In this document: piece by piece, positions 61,348 through 64,000 of the stretch
Layout of the letters: each line of letters starts with the position of its first letter
Position numbering within the stretch: position 1 is the first letter of the stretch
From: Curtobacterium sp. MCPF17_002
GTDB lineage: Bacteria > Actinomycetota > Actinomycetes > Actinomycetales > Microbacteriaceae
DNA: 64,000 bases
Direction: 5' to 3'
Assembly (NCBI RefSeq): GCF_003234115.2
Contig: NZ_CP126251.1
Span: 2,356,001-2,420,000, forward strand
Notes under the pieces: model-generated
Told to the model about the DNA's origin: nothing
The model's database searches: none
The model's input: the letters and a program-made list of their open reading frames with translations, nothing else
Translations under genes and position numbers: made by a program

Positions 61348-62715
61348 TCAGCCCGCGAAGTCGAAGTCGGCCCCGAGCTTCCGCAGCTTCGGGATGAAGT
61401 GCTCGTAGCCACGGCTGATGATGCCGACGTTCGTGATGTGGGACTCGCCGTCGGCGGTGAGCGCCGCGATGAGGTGGCTGAAGCCGCCACGCAGGTCGGG
61501 GACGCGGACGTTCGCGGCGTGCAGCGTCGTCGGGCCGGTGATGACCGCAGCCTGCTCGAACGGACGGCGGGCGACGCGACGGTCGTGACCGGGCAGTCCC
61601 TCCTTGTGCACGACGATGTCGGCACCCATCTCGTTGAGGGCGTCGGTGAAGCCGAAACGGTTCTCGTACACGGTCTCGTGCACGATGCTCCGGCCCTCGG
61701 CCTGGGTCAGCGCGACGATCAGCGGCTGCTGCCAGTCCGTCATGAAGCCGGGGTGCACGTCGGTCTCGATGACGACGGGCTTGAGGGTGTCCAGCTCGCG
61801 GTAGAACCGGATGCCGTCCTCCTGGATGTCGAACCCGCCGCCGACCTTGCGGAAGACGTTGAGGAACGTCATGAGCTCCTGCTGCTTCGCACCCTCGACG
61901 AAGATGTCGCCGTTGGTGGCGAGCGCGGCGGAGGCCCAGCTGGCGGCCTCGTTGCGGTCGTTGATGGCCCGGTGCGTGTAGCCGCGGAGCGACGAGACGC
62001 CCTCGATGAAGATGACCCGGTTCGGCTCGACGGAGACGATCGCGCCCATCTTCTGCAGGATCGCGATGAGGTCCATGATCTCGGGCTCGATCGCCGCGTT
62101 CCGGAGCTCGGTGACGCCCTCGGCGAGCGTGGCGGAGAGCAGGACCTGCTCGGTCGCGCCGACGCTCGGGTAGGGCAGCTCGATGTACGCGCCCTTGAGG
62201 CCGTCCGGGGCCGTCAGGTGGATGCCGTTGACCTGCTTGTCGACGACGGCACCCATGGCGCGGAGGGCGTCGAGGTGGAAGTCGATCGGGCGGTCTCCGA
62301 TGCGGCAGCCGCCGAGGTCGGGGATGAACGCCTCACCGAGCTTGTGCAGCAGCGGACCGCAGAACAGGATCGGGATGCGGCTCGAACCGGCGTGCGCGTC
62401 GATCTCGGCGAAGTGCGCCGACTCGACGTTCGACGGGTCGAGGATGAGCTCGCCTCGTGCAGGATCGGTGATGCGCACGCCGTGCACCTCGAGCAGTCCG
62501 CGGACCACCTTGACGTCCGAGATGTCCGGGACGTCCTTGAGGATCGACGGGGTGTCACCGAGCAGCGACGCCACCATGGCCTTGGTCGCGAGGTTCTTCG
62601 CCCCACGGACCTCGATGCGCCCCACGAGCGGCTTGCCCCCGCGGATGACGATCTCGTCCGACTTGAGGCCCACGCGCGCCCCTGCGGCTGCTGCGTCCTG
62701 TACGAGAGAGTTCAC
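61348..62715 (-). CDS. murA: UDP-N-acetylglucosamine 1-carboxyvinyltransferase
   Basis: MurA makes the first committed peptidoglycan precursor. The 455-residue protein has RGAKNLATKAMVASLL, the fosfomycin-target loop DLGGCRIGDRPIDFH with the catalytic cysteine at residue 137, and DVHPGFMTDWQQP. Its cysteine implies fosfomycin sensitivity at the target, unlike the Asp version of mycobacteria. The GTG at 62715 overlaps the leuD stop by one base (TAGTG). An ATG at 62745 inside leuD is less likely. Confidence 0.95.
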   Translation of the reverse strand: MNSLVQDAAAAGARVGLKSDEIVIRGGKPLVGRIEVRGAKNLATKAMVASLLGDTPSILKDVPDISDVKVVRGLLEVHGVRITDPARGELILDPSNVESAHFAEIDAHAGSSRIPILFCGPLLHKLGEAFIPDLGGCRIGDRPIDFHLDALRAMGAVVDKQVNGIHLTAPDGLKGAYIELPYPSVGATEQVLLSATLAEGVTELRNAAIEPEIMDLIAILQKMGAIVSVEPNRVIFIEGVSSLRGYTHRAINDRNEAASWASAALATNGDIFVEGAKQQELMTFLNVFRKVGGGFDIQEDGIRFYRELDTLKPVVIETDVHPGFMTDWQQPLIVALTQAEGRSIVHETVYENRFGFTDALNEMGADIVVHKEGLPGHDRRVARRPFEQAAVITGPTTLHAANVRVPDLRGGFSHLIAALTADGESHITNVGIISRGYEHFIPKLRKLGADFDFAG

Positions 62716-63311
62716 TACTTCACCGGCAATGTCTTCGGCCGCCATCTGGAGCGGCGGGATTCGAACTCCGTGATCGAGGTCTCGTCACGGAGGGTGAGCC
62801 CGATGTCGTCGAGCCCTTCCATCAACCGCCAACGAGTGTAAGCGTCGATCTCGAAGGGGACGTCCACATCCCCCAGCGACACGCGCTGCGTGCCGAGGTC
62901 GACCGTCGCCTCGATGCCCGGGTTCGCCTCGATGGCGGCCCACAGGCGCTCGACTTCCGGTTCGGTCACGATTGCGGTGACCAGTCCCTGCTTGCCCGCG
63001 TTGCCCTTGAAGATGTCCGCGAACCGGGGCGAGACGACGACCTTGAAGCCGAAGTCCCGGAGCGCCCAGACGGCGTGCTCGCGCGACGAACCCGTGCCGA
63101 AGTCCGGGCCCGCCACCAGGACGGCAGCACCCTGGAAGGCGGGCTGGTTGAGCACGAACGACTCGTCCTGCCGCCACCCGGCGAACAGCGCGTCCTCGAA
63201 GCCGGTCTTCGTGACGCGCTTGAGGTAGACGGCGGGGATGATCTGGTCGGTGTCGACGTTCGACCGCTTCAGCGGTGCGGCGATGCCCGTGACGGTGGTG
63301 ATCTTGTCCAT
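62715..63311 (-). CDS. leuD: 3-isopropylmalate dehydratase small subunit
   Basis: LeuD completes the isopropylmalate isomerase of leucine synthesis. The 198-residue protein starts [31 protein letters not shown], has [17 protein letters not shown] and ends [17 protein letters not shown]. The ATG overlaps the leuC stop by one base, giving the subunits equal translation. Confidence 0.97.
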   Translation of the reverse strand: MDKITTVTGIAAPLKRSNVDTDQIIPAVYLKRVTKTGFEDALFAGWRQDESFVLNQPAFQGAAVLVAGPDFGTGSSREHAVWALRDFGFKVVVSPRFADIFKGNAGKQGLVTAIVTEPEVERLWAAIEANPGIEATVDLGTQRVSLGDVDVPFEIDAYTRWRLMEGLDDIGLTLRDETSITEFESRRSRWRPKTLPVK

Positions 63312-64000
63312 CAGACGGCCCCTTCCAGGACGACGTTCGCTTCGGAGCTCTCCAGGTCCCACGGGCTGGACAGTGTGCCGCGCACCGCGGTGGCGGCGGC
63401 GACGAGCGGCGACACCAGGTGGGTGCGGCCGCCCTTGCCCTGGCGTCCCTCGAAGTTGCGGTTCGAGGTGGAGGCGCAGCGCTCCCCCGGTGCGAGCTGG
63501 TCGGGGTTCATCCCGAGGCACATCGAGCAGCCGGCGAACCGCCACTCCGCGCCGAAGTCGGTGAACACCTTGTCGAGCCCCTCGGCCTCGGCCTCGAGCC
63601 GTACCCGGGCGGACCCGGGAACGACCATCACGCGCACGCCGTCGGCCTTGGTCCGGCCCTTGATGATCGACGCGAAGGCCCGCAGGTCCTCGATGCGGGA
63701 GTTCGTGCACGAACCCATGAACACCGCGTCGACCGCGATGTCCTTCATCGGGGTGCCTGCGGTGATGTCCATGTACTCCAGGGCGCGGCGTGCGGCGGCC
63801 TGGTCGTTGGGGTCGCTGTAGTCGGCCGGGTCCGGCACGCTCTCGGACAGCGACACGCCCTGGCCGGGGTTCGTGCCCCAGGTGACGAAGGGCTCGAGCT
63901 CGTCGGCGTCGATGAACACCTCGGCGTCGAACACGGCGTCGTCGTCGGTGGCGAGGGTCTCCCAGTACGCGACGGCGTCGTCCCAGTCCTGACCGGTCGG
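63311..64000 (-). CDS. leuC: 3-isopropylmalate dehydratase large subunit (C-terminal part, runs off the right edge)
   Basis: About 229 C-terminal residues are present, beginning near [15 protein letters not shown]. Aconitase-family motifs include [17 protein letters not shown] and [15 protein letters not shown], whose three cysteines hold the 4Fe-4S cluster, then [21 protein letters not shown]. The start lies beyond the window. Confidence 0.96.
   Translation of the reverse strand, partial: PTGQDWDDAVAYWETLATDDDAVFDAEVFIDADELEPFVTWGTNPGQGVSLSESVPDPADYSDPNDQAAARRALEYMDITAGTPMKDIAVDAVFMGSCTNSRIEDLRAFASIIKGRTKADGVRVMVVPGSARVRLEAEAEGLDKVFTDFGAEWRFAGCSMCLGMNPDQLAPGERCASTSNRNFEGRQGKGGRTHLVSPLVAAATAVRGTLSSPWDLESSEANVVLEGAV

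Noticed and set aside
62745..62775. A sequence resembling the reverse complement of a tRNA T-arm (GGATTCGAACTCC).
   Set aside because: The flanking bases do not form a T-stem or acceptor stem, no anticodon arm is present, and the stretch is coding sequence for the end of leuD.

Overview
The window comes from a high-GC actinobacterium of the family Microbacteriaceae, most likely Curtobacterium or a close relative. The evidence is the very G+C-rich coding sequence, the actinobacterial gene order, an Lsr2 nucleoid protein, GlgE glycogen metabolism, DivIVA-type polar proteins, and several genes whose start codon sits 6 to 7 bases after a TANNNT -10 box (leaderless transcripts). Most of the window is core chromosome. 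I see no phage, transposase, CRISPR array, rRNA or tRNA.

Layout. 1-7.5 kb: the start of a cysteine desulfurase, then the glycogen genes glgX, glgE and glgB. 7.6-15.3 kb: a thioredoxin-TPR protein coupled to a membrane/lipoprotein fusion, two DivIVA-domain proteins, a hydrolase, a small zinc-binding protein and a lytic transglycosylase. 15.3-19.7 kb: cdsA, frr, pyrH, tsf and rpsB. 19.9-22.3 kb: a sugar porter and an M23-type peptidase. 22.5-32.7 kb: xerC, dprA, comM, yraN, lsr2, a DUF2469 gene, rnhB, lepB, rplS, map, trmD, rimM, khpA and rpsP. 32.9-41.7 kb: an accessory block described below. 41.9-55.8 kb: ffh, two small genes, ftsY, terC behind a Mn2+ riboswitch, smc, mutM, rnc, rpmF, a DUF177 gene, coaD and recG. 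55.9-64 kb: rsmD, thiL, a DUF3515 lipoprotein, ddl, gpsA, plsC, murA, leuD and the end of leuC.

The most interesting system is the minus-strand block at 32.9-40.4 kb, which lies between rpsP and ffh, genes that are usually neighbours in actinobacteria. It encodes one 1061-residue protein that fuses an EPSP-synthase-like domain to an acyl-CoA ligase, an acyl-CoA dehydrogenase, a FabL/ChcA-like short-chain reductase and a 2,4-dienoyl-CoA-reductase-like Fe-S flavoprotein. This is the set known from ansatrienin and phoslactomycin producers for turning shikimate into cyclohexanecarboxyl-CoA. The EPSP-synthase domain has lost several substrate ligands, so it is not an ordinary AroA. In a Curtobacterium-like host the obvious use is priming of omega-cyclohexyl fatty acids, the lipids known from Curtobacterium pusillum.

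Two repeat families are spread through the intergenic gaps. One is a set of long palindromes built on CTGGAGGC/GCCTCCAG, mostly at the 3' ends of genes and probably terminators. The other is a composite element made of a conserved header of about 45 bp followed by four to five 19-bp tandem repeats, present three times and each time close to one of the palindromes. The terC leader shows a readable switch: the same CCTTC segment can close the riboswitch or sequester the ribosome binding site.
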